NCBI RefSeq assembly: GCF_910592395.1 | Contig: NC_088310.1 | Span: 16,563,501 to 16,627,500 of the forward strand | Direction of reading: 5' to 3' | Origin: Lineus longissimus | Lineage: Eukaryota; Nemertea; Pilidiophora; Heteronemertea; Lineidae | DNA: 64,000 nt | Shown: positions 35,990-45,656 of the stretch, piece after piece | How positions within the stretch are numbered: position 1 is the first letter of the stretch | How the letters are laid out: every line of letters begins with the position of its first letter | The notes under the pieces: model-generated | Told to the model about the DNA's origin: nothing | The model's database searches: none | What the model saw: only the letters and a program-made list of their open reading frames with translations | Made by a program: the position numbers and the translations under genes

Positions 35990-36290
35990 TCATGATTGCT
36001 CAGGAGTTGCACATCAAATGGCCATGGCCTTGAAGATGAAACCTCTTTGAACCTGTTGCTGTCCCAGATGGTGTGTTAAAGCCAAATGTTAAGCCACGTC
36101 TCATCAACTACTAGCTTTGAATGATCCCAATTGGCAATGAAGTGGATCAGGTGATAGGCCAATTTGCCTGAGTTATAAATGAGCCTCAGTTTCTCTGCTT
36201 GATCTATCAACTGATTGTAGCTTAGATCAGTTAATGGCATGTTCCGGTTATGAGCCCAGCTGTATATCTCAATCTTCAATTAAGTTAAAC
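35990..36290 (-). pseudogene. Coding-like fragment, frameshifted, family unknown
   Basis: Minus-strand frame 36279-36076 reads about 67 codons with a protein-like mix: SWAHNRNMPLTDLSYNQ, LIDQAEKLRLIYNSGK, LIHFIANWDHSK, then VDETWLN. It then stops, while a shifted frame continues FGFNTPSGTATGSKRFHL to a second stop near 36000. This looks like a broken gene or transposon protein. I do not recognise the family and no intact copy is in the window. Chance is possible. Confidence 0.3.
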
Positions 36291-36409
36291 ATACCTCTTG
36301 ACGCCAGCCAAGCTGTCTCTTTGGGGAGTGACTTCCGAGGGAGCAAAAGTGGAAGTTTGGTCTCACGTGAAACAACCTGTAATCCAAGGTTTAGGAGCTA
36401 GATGGGAGC

Positions 36410-36650
36410 TAAAAATTGGCATCTTGGTGAGACTCGATGACGTTAGCCTGTTACAAAAACAGAAGCTAGAGTTTGGCATCTCTTGGGTGAGACTCAGTGA
36501 TGGTAGCCTGTTACAAAAATAGAAGCTCTGGAGTTTGGTGTGTTTTGGGTGAGACTCAATGATGGTAGCCTGTTACAAAAATAGAAGCTAGAGTTTGGGG
36601 TGTTTTGAGTGAAACTAGTGTAACTAGATGATGGTAGCATACTTCAAAGA
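36410..36650 (+). repeat. ~60 bp tandem repeat, 4 units
   Basis: GGTGAGACTC(G/A)(A/G)TGA, GTTAGCCTGTTACAAAAA and AGAAGCTAGAGTTTGG recur four times with decreasing identity. The repeated GGTGAGACT resembles a splice donor but belongs to the array. Confidence 0.8.
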
Positions 36651-38439
36651 TAGAACCTTACATTCTTTGAGGACACTTTCCATGATTTTTGAGGTGTTTG
36701 AATGAACATTTTGTGGTACAATTTGATAGAACATCACCTATCTAGATTTGAACTCGATCCTCTCCTGAATAACTGTTAGAAAATAAGAAGCCAACGTCAA
36801 TGGAATGTAGGAGACTAGAAATGATTTTCCTAACCCTTCAATAACCTTCATAAAATGATAACCCCTTGTCACTGTTTGATGATCAAGAATATATTGGTGG
36901 CAACGAGAATTAACAAAAACAAGCCTTTAGCAGTTATTGGTTGGCAGCGACAATGACTAGATGTTTTTGGTCCAGTATTTCAAGAATCAATTGCTAAACT
37001 GTTGAATATTTGCTGGCATATTGTTGATGGAAACAGTTTATTTGAGTGGCAAACGGTGAGCTATTAGTGATATGATTCCTAATGGGTGTTTGTTTGCATG
37101 TGGACCATTTGTTGTGTGTGTTACTAACTGTGCGGCACAAACTTCCCAGTTGCTAGTGGCAGAAGCTGTCCGAGTAAACCGCTGAGGTCAGCAGGAGTAT
37201 ACAATGATGTAATGACAGTAATGGGCAGTTATGAATGCTGACTGATAATGGAACAACGCCCTGGTTGGTTTCGATAAATTTTCCACATTGCACCATGATA
37301 CATGTAGGTTGGTTATTCATATCTGTGCTTAAAAAAAAAGCAATTTGCCTGAACATTTTTAAATGTTCAGGCAATTTAAAAATTGAACCAGCTGTGGACA
37401 ATGGCTGTTGCTATATATCAAAATGTGTGGTTGGTATATGCTTCTGGTCTGAGGGTAAACATCGTCTTCCATTAATGCATTTGGCTCACCGTAGGGGAAT
37501 TTATGGCACTCGTGCTGCTTCATGAATGGTTTCAGTGTGGCAGTTAAAACAAAAAGGATGCTTTCTTTGCTATCGTTCTTCACTGGATCCTCAAACATCT
37601 GACAAATTACAGGCCAATGAGGGGACATACACACAGTACTCTTTTTGTGAGCATGAAGGCAACGGCAAACAAAAAGGGTTTCGTAATCATTCTCAAAGTT
37701 ATTATTGACACGATACCTATATTTCAATCAAATACGACACACAAGAAAGTATGCGTGACGCCTACATGTGTGAATGTCATGGATGAAGACCCCTCTTCCT
37801 TCCAAAGCGGACAATTTTTACAGGGCAAAGAAAATAGCAACACAGAGGTAAACTTGGCAGGATCTGAGGTGAATGTCATCAAAAGCCACTGCAAGTATCT
37901 AATTCTTATACATGTATGCCAAAATTAAACTGGACATGAACACTTGTGGTTTAAAAATAATTTGGGGGTGGGGGGGGGGGGGGGGTTACAATCAGAGACC
38001 AAAGCCAACCAGGCCTCCTTCTTCAAATGAAAAAAATTATTGATAAGCCTACATTTTTTAGATTCCACTCTAGAAATTCATCTTAGTAAACACAATGGAC
38101 AATTATGCCAGGGAGTTAGAATCTTTAATGGATGTAACAATTATTCAAGTCATGTGAGAATGGGAAGATGATAAATCCCTCTATTCTGAGGGAAAAAAAA
38201 CCCATATCGGCCAAGAAAAAGGGCTGGATTTTCATTAAATTGTATTTGCTCAGTATAGTCCAGTATGGTTTTAAGCACAAAAATATTGTAGATGTATTCT
38301 AATGATATATCTTTGCACAGTAGCGTTGTATACATTAAAACCTCTCCTTGGGGAAACCTCAACCAGGCGGACACCTCAGATTTACGGACATATCCGTTCA
38401 ATCCTGATTTTGTGTACAATCTATTCAAGTGGCATCTGT
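36651..38439. other. No firm feature
   Basis: 37359-37727 (-) is open for 122 codons without recognisable content. 37480-37500 (GGCTCACCGTAGGGGAATTT) resembles the 5' end of the GTC-type element. 37970-37985 is 16 consecutive G. Confidence 0.45.
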
Positions 38440-38590
38440 GGGTCCATCTGACCGAGCGTCTGACCGAGCGTCTGTCCGTCTGCTCGTCAGTCTGGCCGAC
38501 CGCCTGTCCGTCTGCTCGTCAGTCTTGCGTCCACAGGGGCACATTTTGTAACTACCAGGGCTTTTGGACTGAAACTTATGTTAATGATAC
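38440..38590 (+). repeat. GTC-type element fragment
   Basis: CTGACCGAGCGTCTGTCCGT-type short repeats, followed by GGGGCACATTTTGTAACTAC and TTTTGGACTGAAACTT, match the anchor of the GTC/GGTGAGC family. It lies less than 100 bp upstream of the proposed first exon of the transporter. Confidence 0.55.
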
Positions 38591-38673
38591 AAAAAAATGA
38601 TCAAAATCGTCCGTATGGAAGATAACTCTTCCTCTGAATCACAGACATTGGTTGAATGACCTCGCAATAACCA

Positions 38674-38743
38674 ATGGTTCTTGGTGAACTTAGTGCAGCC
38701 ATATCACAACCTACTGCTGGTACAGCCTGTGGACTTACGACAG
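38674..38743 (+). CDS. Proposed first coding exon of the SLC35G-like transporter
   Basis: ATG at 38674 (G at +4, in-frame TAA two codons upstream) opens 23 codons, MVLGELSAAISQPTAG onward, ending CGACAG|GTGAGT, a consensus donor, in phase 1. Joining to the acceptor TATTTCCAG at 40452-40460 makes a GAG codon and enters the transporter frame with no stop. The next acceptor-like site, at 40497, gives an early stop. The encoded segment is a short cytosolic N-terminus. The minus strand over the same bases is also open (96 codons, ending SYLPYGRF), so strand assignment is not certain. No expression evidence is available. Confidence 0.4.
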
Positions 38744-40460
38744 GTGAGTATTTTGCTGAATTAATGTTAATCACATTGGAACATTTTATTATGTTGGTAA
38801 TCGGGACTCGGTAAATACAGCCAAACTGGTGGTAAACAAACGAATGAAGAAAAAACTTATACTCTATCTCGGGAACAATAACACAAGACAAAGAAAAGTC
38901 ACTGGGTCCACCTTAAGCATATTTCTATCAATACTTGTATTGGGAGAAATACATTTGAGGATCCCTCTAGGGACGATTGTAATTTACCAGGCGTTCCAGG
39001 ATCGCTAATTACCATGCAAATTTCCCGCCTTCAGGTCAAGGCTGCACACTTCGCTGCACATGCCCGTGCCAATCAAAATTCTTTTCCTTGGTACGTGACC
39101 TGAGACGGCCAATCAGCGTTGGTGTTGCCACGCGTCCTTTGACCCAAATGTCTAGGGGTCATTCCAATTTATTATTTCTTGGAGGCAACACCACGCTCGT
39201 TATTTCTTACCCACCCTCCCTCACCTTCTCCGCGTTCCTGGTTGTCCCAGTGTATCACATGTCCCAACTTTGGGTCACAATCTTGGGGCGGTTTTTGCCC
39301 CACTCTATGGTTTTTTCATGGCCCCTTATCATCCAGCTGCTTCTTGTAAATACCAAAATCATCTTCGCTGGAATTTCAATATCATTTCGGGGTCCATCAT
39401 TATTATAAATCTTAGAATAAAAAGTCACTCAGTGTCCTTATTATGTCCATATCCGGCTTATGCCTCATTCTGTTCACAGCCGGTTCAGGGGAAGGTGCTT
39501 GTCCTAACTTACTGGCACAACCTTAAGGCCAGTTTCATTTTCTTACCTTATGGCTTTCAGCCTCTCTTATCAAAAATAATTCTTCCCAACCAGCTCCTTT
39601 CTCGTTCGGGGCTGTTCTCTGTTAAAAAGCAACCCAGTTCTGGGATGTTCACAACCTTTGTATATAGTCACAACCCCGGAGGAGACACCACAAATGGTGA
39701 ATATTCATGACCCTAGCAAAAGCCTATTATAGAGCAAGGCCTATCAGTCATATCTGGTCAAATAGCAGAAGTTGAGGTCTGGGACGAGGCTGGTCAGTGT
39801 TGATTACGACAGCCTTTTTACATCTTATTTCATGTCAACCAACCAGAAATAAGCAGGTCATAATTGTAAGTCATGGTGAATATTAATTCTCTGGTTCAGG
39901 GTAGTTGTCTGGTTTTATAGTTCCGAAGATAGAGTATTTGCTTCCCGTTCTAATTACAACACAATTTAGTACTCATCTTCTCATTGCATCAGTTCTAATG
40001 ACATGTAATTCTAAATCACTATAAGATAAGGCCTATTTGAGAGGTGTAAGCGCCCCATTTATTACTTTTTATCCAATTCATGTACCCCTCCAACACCGTA
40101 ATTGGAGGACCTCATTTCTATTGTGTTGCAAAGGTAAATCAATATCTTTACCGTCTGTGCTTTTTAATAATGCCAATAATTTCAGGTTATGCATGTACCT
40201 AGGGTGCCTTTTCACTGTTCACTTCGAACTCCCAGTAGGCCTAGCAGGAGAGATTTTATTCACAAGTTATCAACATAATTCGATAATGTGATTAGTTGAT
40301 TGTTATGTGGAGTGAATTTACTCACTTCTATGTAGGGATGCTCTCCTTTTATATTTAGCATCACAACACCATTTACCCCTATCAAATAATGGGCTTTGGG
40401 CTGGTTATAACACATCTCAGGCCTATTGAGTGTTTTGGAATATTTGAATAATATTTCCAG
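38744..40460 (+). other. Proposed intron 1 of the transporter gene
   Basis: 1717 bp from GTGAGT to TTTCCAG. It contains pyrimidine-rich sequence at 39100-39700 with open + frames (106 and 146 codons) that lack family features. A GGTGTTGCC/GGCAACACC inverted pair lies at about 39119-39191. If the gene is single-exon, this is upstream sequence. Confidence 0.35.
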
Positions 40461-42670
40461 AGCATACATCAGATGTGGAGGTTGTAGTCTGTTTCAGCTT
40501 TGGAGTACATGTCCCAACTGATATCATGAGGTTAATCACGGAGAAATGTATTGCATTACCTGGACAAGCAGTTGGATTTGTGTTGACTCTGTTAGGAGCT
40601 CTTTCCTTTACTACAAACTACATACTGTTTAAGATGGAGAGTGGAATAAGCCCACTTCAAACCATGGCCTTGCAAGAAGTGCCAGGCTTGTTGATTGCAG
40701 CACTGTGGCTCTGGTGCAGAAAGGAGTCCTTTCTATTTTCAAATGTATATTCTTGGATCTGCGCATTGTTAAATGCAGTTGGTCAGAGTCTGTTATTTTT
40801 TGCCATTCTAAACATGGAGCTGGGAGATTGCAATGCCATCTACTACTCTCAACCGATTCTTGTTGGCATTGTGGCATGCATTTACCTCAAGGAACCCTTC
40901 AACATTATTGACACTCTCATAACTGTCGTTCTTTTCTTGGGAATTCTCTTCATAGTGAAACCACCTTTCTTGTTGAATATTCTTCACTTGAATTCAGTTG
41001 GAAAAAGTCAATTTCATCCAATGTACGAGCCAAAGGCTCCTGGCTTGAAACCATTATCTGTCATGTCGTGTCAGATGATGGCTGGCATGTCAAACGTTAC
41101 CTGTTTTGGTAAAGCCAACATGACTATTAATGTGGATTGTGTAAACAAAGCTATTGCCAACATGACTAATGCGGATTATGTAAACAAAGCTATTGCCAAC
41201 ATGACTAATGTGGATTGTGTAAACAATGCTATTGCCAATATGACTAATGTGGATTATGTAAACAAAGCTATTGCTAACATGATAAATGCGGATTGTGTAA
41301 ACAAAGCTATTGCCAACATGACTAATGGAGATTGTGTAAACAAAGCTATTGCCAACATGACTAATGCGGATTATGGAAACAAAGCTTTTGCCAACATGAC
41401 TAATGGGGATTGTGTAAACAAAGCTATTGCCAACATGACTGATATGGATTGTGTAAACAAAGCTTTTGTCAACATGACAAATGGGGATTGTGTAAACAAA
41501 GCTATTGCCAACATGATTAATGCGGATTATGTATACAAAGCTTTTGCCAACATGACTAATATGGATTGTGTAAACAAAGCTTTTGCCAACATGACTAATG
41601 CGGATTATGTAAACAAAGCTATTGCCAACATGACAAATGGGGATTGTGTAAACAAAGCTGTTGCCAACATGACTGATATGGATTGTGTAAACAAAGCTTT
41701 TGCCAACATGACTAATGTGGATTGTGTAAACAAAGCTATTGCCAACATGATTAATGCGGATTATGTATACAAAGCTTTTGCCAACATGACTAATATGGAT
41801 TGTGTAAACAAAGCTTTTGCCAACATGACTAATGCGGATTATGTAAACAAAGCTATTGCCAACATGACAAATGGGGATTGTGTAAACAAAGCTATTGCCA
41901 ACATGACTGATATGGATTGTGTAAACAAAGCTTTTGCCAACATGACTAATGTGGATTGTGTAAACAAAGCTTTTGCCAACATGATTAATGCAGATTATGT
42001 ATACAAAGCTTTTGCCAACATGACTAATGTGGATTGTGAATACAAAGCTTTTGCCAACATGACTCTGAATAATGTGGTGTGTGTAGACTTTGCCAGTATG
42101 GCCAATGCAGATTTTATTTGTCTAAATGAAACAAAGGCATTGGCTTCCAAACATCACCCACTGTTTCTACCAAGGTCTGTAGCAGTTGGCATGACAGTTC
42201 TAGCACTAATCTTTAATGCCGCTTTTTTTATCTCGAGGAGGGAACTCAAGGATGTCTCATCGGTCACCATGTTGGCCAAAGTGGCCATTCTTGTCATTAT
42301 TGGCACAAGTATTCCAACAGCAATAATGAACATGTGGTCGTTTCCAGTCGCCCCAAAGCCTTGGCTCCTTCTGATAGCCCAGGCTATCACTAAGACATTG
42401 GGCCGAGCATTGTTAATGCTAGCACTTCAAAAAAGCCATGCAACTTTGGTGTCAGTTACCCTAACTGCTGAGATTCCAATGGCGTATATTTTGCAGATAT
42501 TGGTTTTAAAGGTAATGCCCGATTTGGCAAGTTATATTGGAGCTGTGGTGGTGATTATTTCAGCTGTTGTGTACGGGATTAAGAAATATCGACATGAGGT
42601 GGGGGAGATGAAGGAGATGAAGGAAATGAAGGATTCAGAGTGCATTCCTTTGGTACGGGGCGAAGAGTAA
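40461..42670 (+). CDS. SLC35G1-like drug/metabolite (EamA) transporter with N-glycosylation repeat loop
   Basis: With the proposed first exon the protein is 759 residues; without it, translation would start at ATG 40526 (714 residues). Ten hydrophobic segments fall at about 59-81, 88-109, 119-141, 147-166, 172-198, then 596-615, 623-648, 656-681, 684-708 and 712-731, the 5+5 EamA layout. YYSQPILVG...YLKEPF closes the first half; TLTAEIPMAYILQ...YIGAVVVIIS closes the second. Basic loops (CRKES, SRRELKD, KKYRH) put both termini in the cytosol and the central loop outside or luminal. That loop is ~397 residues instead of the usual short linker; 242-567 is a 13-residue repeat with 21 NMT sequons. 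Family members move small solutes across organelle or plasma membranes; the substrate is unknown. The C-terminus carries EMKEMKEMK. Confidence 0.88.
41114..42091 (+). repeat. Coding minisatellite: 25 x 13-residue (39 bp) NMT repeats
   Basis: Consensus ANMTN(A/G/V/M)D(C/Y)VNKA(I/F). The first unit is 42 bp, the next 24 are 39 bp. Asn-Met-Thr is kept in 21 units; units 5, 11, 17 and 23 have Asn-Met-Ile, exactly every sixth unit. This reveals a 234-bp higher-order repeat: 41273-41506, 41507-41740, 41741-41974, plus a partial. The second and third copies differ at 2 bases. No unit carries a stop or frame change. Flanking sequons NVT (before) and NET (after) add two more. Confidence 0.97.
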
Positions 42671-42674
42671 AAGT

Positions 42675-42680
42675 AATAAA
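42675..42680 (+). promoter_or_regulatory. AATAAA polyadenylation signal candidate
   Basis: Canonical hexamer starting 5 bp after the transporter stop codon. If used, the 3' untranslated region would be very short; another AATAAA lies near 43331. Confidence 0.35.
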
Positions 42681-42726
42681 GTTGTCATCATCAGTCGGGC
42701 AAGGATCCCTGTTATAAGTTTTGTCG

Positions 42727-43132
42727 CCAATTCAGGGGCCATATAGAATTAGCAGGATGAGTGGAATAAGCAGAATGAGCTAATTCTGGACTTCAATCAC
42801 CTGGAAAAGCCAGTATTTGTCGCGATGATCGTTGTCATGCCTGAACTCTGAAGACGAAAGGAGCTATGGTAATATAGCGCTGCGCACGGCTACCAACTGA
42901 ACTAAATTGTCCGTACAGACCAGTTTTCATGCCCTCATTGCGAGTCATGGCTTAACGACTGTAAAAAGCGAATGATCTTCTGATGATTTTCAAATGATCT
43001 TTGTGGCGTATCGAACAAATTAAAACTTGATGAATTCATTGAGTTCCATTTTGTATGAAATTATATCATGTTTTATACAGAATCCGCTCATTCTGCTCAT
43101 TCCGCTAATTCTACATGGTCCCAATTCAGGGG
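42727..43132. mobile_element. MITE-like element flanked by a 12-bp direct repeat
   Basis: CCAATTCAGGGG stands at 42727-42738 and again at 43121-43132. Between them, the left end CCATATAGAATTAGCAGGAT and the reverse complement of the right end GACCATGTAGAATTAGCGGA form imperfect ~40-bp inverted ends rich in GAATGAGC/GAATAAGC. The 382-bp interior is non-coding. It starts 56 bp after the transporter stop codon. Confidence 0.7.
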
Positions 43133-43358
43133 AGTTTCTCCCTTTCCAGCAGTAGACTGCGCCCCTCTAGCCCAAGTTCTGTCTGCTGCAGCTCAGTTTA
43201 CAAGTTACCCATAAATCGGGCAGTGTCTTTTCTAAAAAAAGGTTTGCTCAAAAAACCACATGTCTGCATGTTCTTGTTGATTTAAAAAAGAGTGAATTTT
43301 GTTATCCTGTTGCTGAAAACCAATACACAAAATAAATATTATAAAAGGAAGTTTAATA

Positions 43359-43588
43359 TACTCTCAACTCGGCTCTATAAGACCAGGTTGATAATACCGC
43401 CGAATACCACATTTATGATGTTTATTCATAATGATATTCATCCAGGTTAGGGGTGTTAGGCCCATAAAAATTCTCGTCAGACCTCATTGGTTGGAATCAT
43501 GATTTTGGGTAATCCTACATGTATGATTAACATGTATTGGGCGGGCAATAATTGTATGATCTGGTCTTATAGAGCCGAGTTGAGAGTA
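43359..43588. mobile_element. MITE with perfect 28-bp terminal inverted repeats
   Basis: TACTCTCAACTCGGCTCTAT (28 bp in all, through AAGACCAG) at 43359-43386 is repeated inverted, with no mismatch, at 43561-43588. The ends sit on TA, suggesting a Tc1/mariner-type target. 230 bp, non-coding, apparently recent. Confidence 0.9.
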
Positions 43589-44097
43589 TGTACATAAAAG
43601 CTACTTAATATGCTTTGACCTTGCACACCCACATGGTCAATCAATATTCCTGTGACACAAACATACGTATCAACAAATTCATAACAAAGTCAAATGTACC
43701 GGTATCTAAATGATATTGTTTTCAGCGGATCATGTGATAACCGACAGCTGCTGTCATGAGACAGTAATGTTAGTCACTGAAGCACGACATTTACAGACTA
43801 TAATCAGTGTGGGGATTTGGACAGACACCAGTGTTTCCCATCAGTAGTTTTCAACCGGAGTTTGAGGAAATGTGGTTACTAAGCTACATGCACAAAACAG
43901 ACAAAATGACAATGAATGTGACGAAATTGTTATCAAAATATTTTTAATTGTTTCAGCGTTTACCATGCACGACAGTCAACATGACACAATCGTGTCAAAA
44001 ACTATGGGATACGTAATTTCACCTTTCAACAAGCGCCGTCATTGACGAAATGTTTTGCATCACGTACACACAGTGGGATGTTTAATATCTAAAAATG

Positions 44098-44219
44098 TTG
44101 GGTGATATGAATAAAGACTAGCAATTGCTTTTACTGAAAACCCCATGTACATTTACACTAAGCCTTTCTGTACAAAACTGAAGTAAAAGCATTTACTAGT
44201 CTTTATTCATATCACCCAA
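44098..44219. repeat. 122-bp hairpin, 38-bp arms
   Basis: TTGGGTGATATGAATAAAGA (38 bp in all) at 44098-44135 and its inverted copy ending ATATCACCCAA at 44182-44219 match at 36 of 38 positions, with a 46-bp loop. ATGT flanks both ends as a possible 4-bp duplication. It could be a tiny MITE or a transcribed hairpin. Confidence 0.8.
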
Positions 44220-45313
44220 TGTCTAGGTTCAGAACAGTGTGTTTGTTTTCGTCACACAATTGACAAAATTACACTTATCACTGTTATTTGTCTCTTTGTC
44301 TGTCGTGTGAGTGTAGCTTTTGGAGGTATTTGTTGGTTCGTTGGTTAAAAAATTTGAGGTTGAATTTGATTATTTCTTCTTATGTCAGTATGCATTGAAT
44401 ATCAGCTTCAACAATGTGAACTAAAAACCTGAATATGAGCTTGGTTTTCTTCATTTGAAAGCATTTCCATCAAGAATCTGATTTGTTTGCAGCCAAATCC
44501 TTTCAGAGATTTCAAAGTTACCTCAGAGATGAAATCGGCATACAAAAAAGGAGATTTGACAGTATTCAAATCAGCGGTTTAATTGGAAATAAGATGCTAG
44601 TGACACTTTCAGTTTTGTTGAGATAGTCATTTTGAGTTTCAATTAAAGTCAATCAGTATTATCATTTGCTAAATTGAATTTACTGTTAAAAGTTTCCAAG
44701 GCATTGGTCTGTCAGTTTGAATTTTACCATTGCCCATCACTTAAGCCTGGTTGTCTTTCGTGATTTCTGTAGGTCGCCCTCACCCTGCACCTAAAGCAAT
44801 GCAAGGTCACCTTGCAAGAAAAAGATGTTTTTGTTGGTATATTGGCAGCATCGTGTTTGTTCCTCAAAATAATGAAGTCTGGCACAACCGAACTGAATTT
44901 TTGAAAACTGTGTTATTTTTTATGAACAAATCTAGAATTAGCTTTGAATCATATTTCTTTCTCCATTATTGCACAAGGAAGTAGCATAGATTTGCAATTT
45001 GCAAGGATGCCCACAGATTTTAGTAGAAATGCATATTTTTGGTAGGTAGGCAGTATTTATTTTGATAAGTTTAAGACCTTTTTATCCATAACTCTCTAAC
45101 GTCTGAGAAGAAATAGCCCATTTGGTTATGATAGCTAGGAGCGATTTTAATTGTTAGCTCGGAATCTCTGCTGGCTGTTAAGAGGTCCTGTCCTTGGTTT
45201 GAACACCGCAATATATATATATGTTTTTTATCATACTAACAAGTGCAAAGAATGGTGTAGAGTGCTGGCGTGCATATGGTTCATTTGAAGTGTGACTTAA
45301 GTCGTTATGAGAC
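44220..45313. other. No recognised feature
   Basis: AT-rich with only chance frames. Confidence 0.5.
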
Positions 45314-45656
45314 TTAAAGGGAACTGAAACCGCCAAGCCAGTTCGTATGACCTCGTTTTCATTTCCCGCGTATCGGGTGATCAGAACGAGGCATGAATGA
45401 AACATGGCGCCTAGCTGTCAATCATTGAGTGACGTCACTACTATGGAATTTACTACGAAAACTCATGAATGAAAGATCGCGTGACTCACGTGATTCTCAC
45501 ATGATTCTCAATAATAACAAATTGAACTGCGCATGCTCAGGCACTGGGGGCGGAGCTACAAATCTGAACTCGAATAGGAAGTTGGAAGTTTGACTTTCTC
45601 GGGCGGTGAAAGTCGAAAAGTTGAATAAATCGCTCGGCGGTTCCAGTTCCCTTTAA
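45314..45656. mobile_element. MITE, TTAA-bounded, 343 bp
   Basis: Left TTAAAGGGAACTGAAACCGC and the inverted right end (TTAAAGGGAACTGGAACCGC) match at 19 of 20 positions. TTAA target or TA target both fit the symmetry. The interior is GC-richer than its surroundings, with TGACGTCA and CACGTGA motifs, and is non-coding. Confidence 0.85.

Noticed and set aside
37359-37727. 122-codon minus-strand frame
   Set aside because: Overlaps an end of a dispersed GTC-type element and has no recognisable domain or splice boundary.
39088-39710. Overlapping + strand frames of 106 and 146 codons
   Set aside because: Pyrimidine-rich composition, no domain or splice context, and location in the proposed intron of the transporter.
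43731-43852. Stop-bounded block after a TTGTTTTCAG acceptor, as a possible terminal exon
   Set aside because: Forty codons are expected by chance; the peptide is not recognisable and there is no upstream exon in phase.
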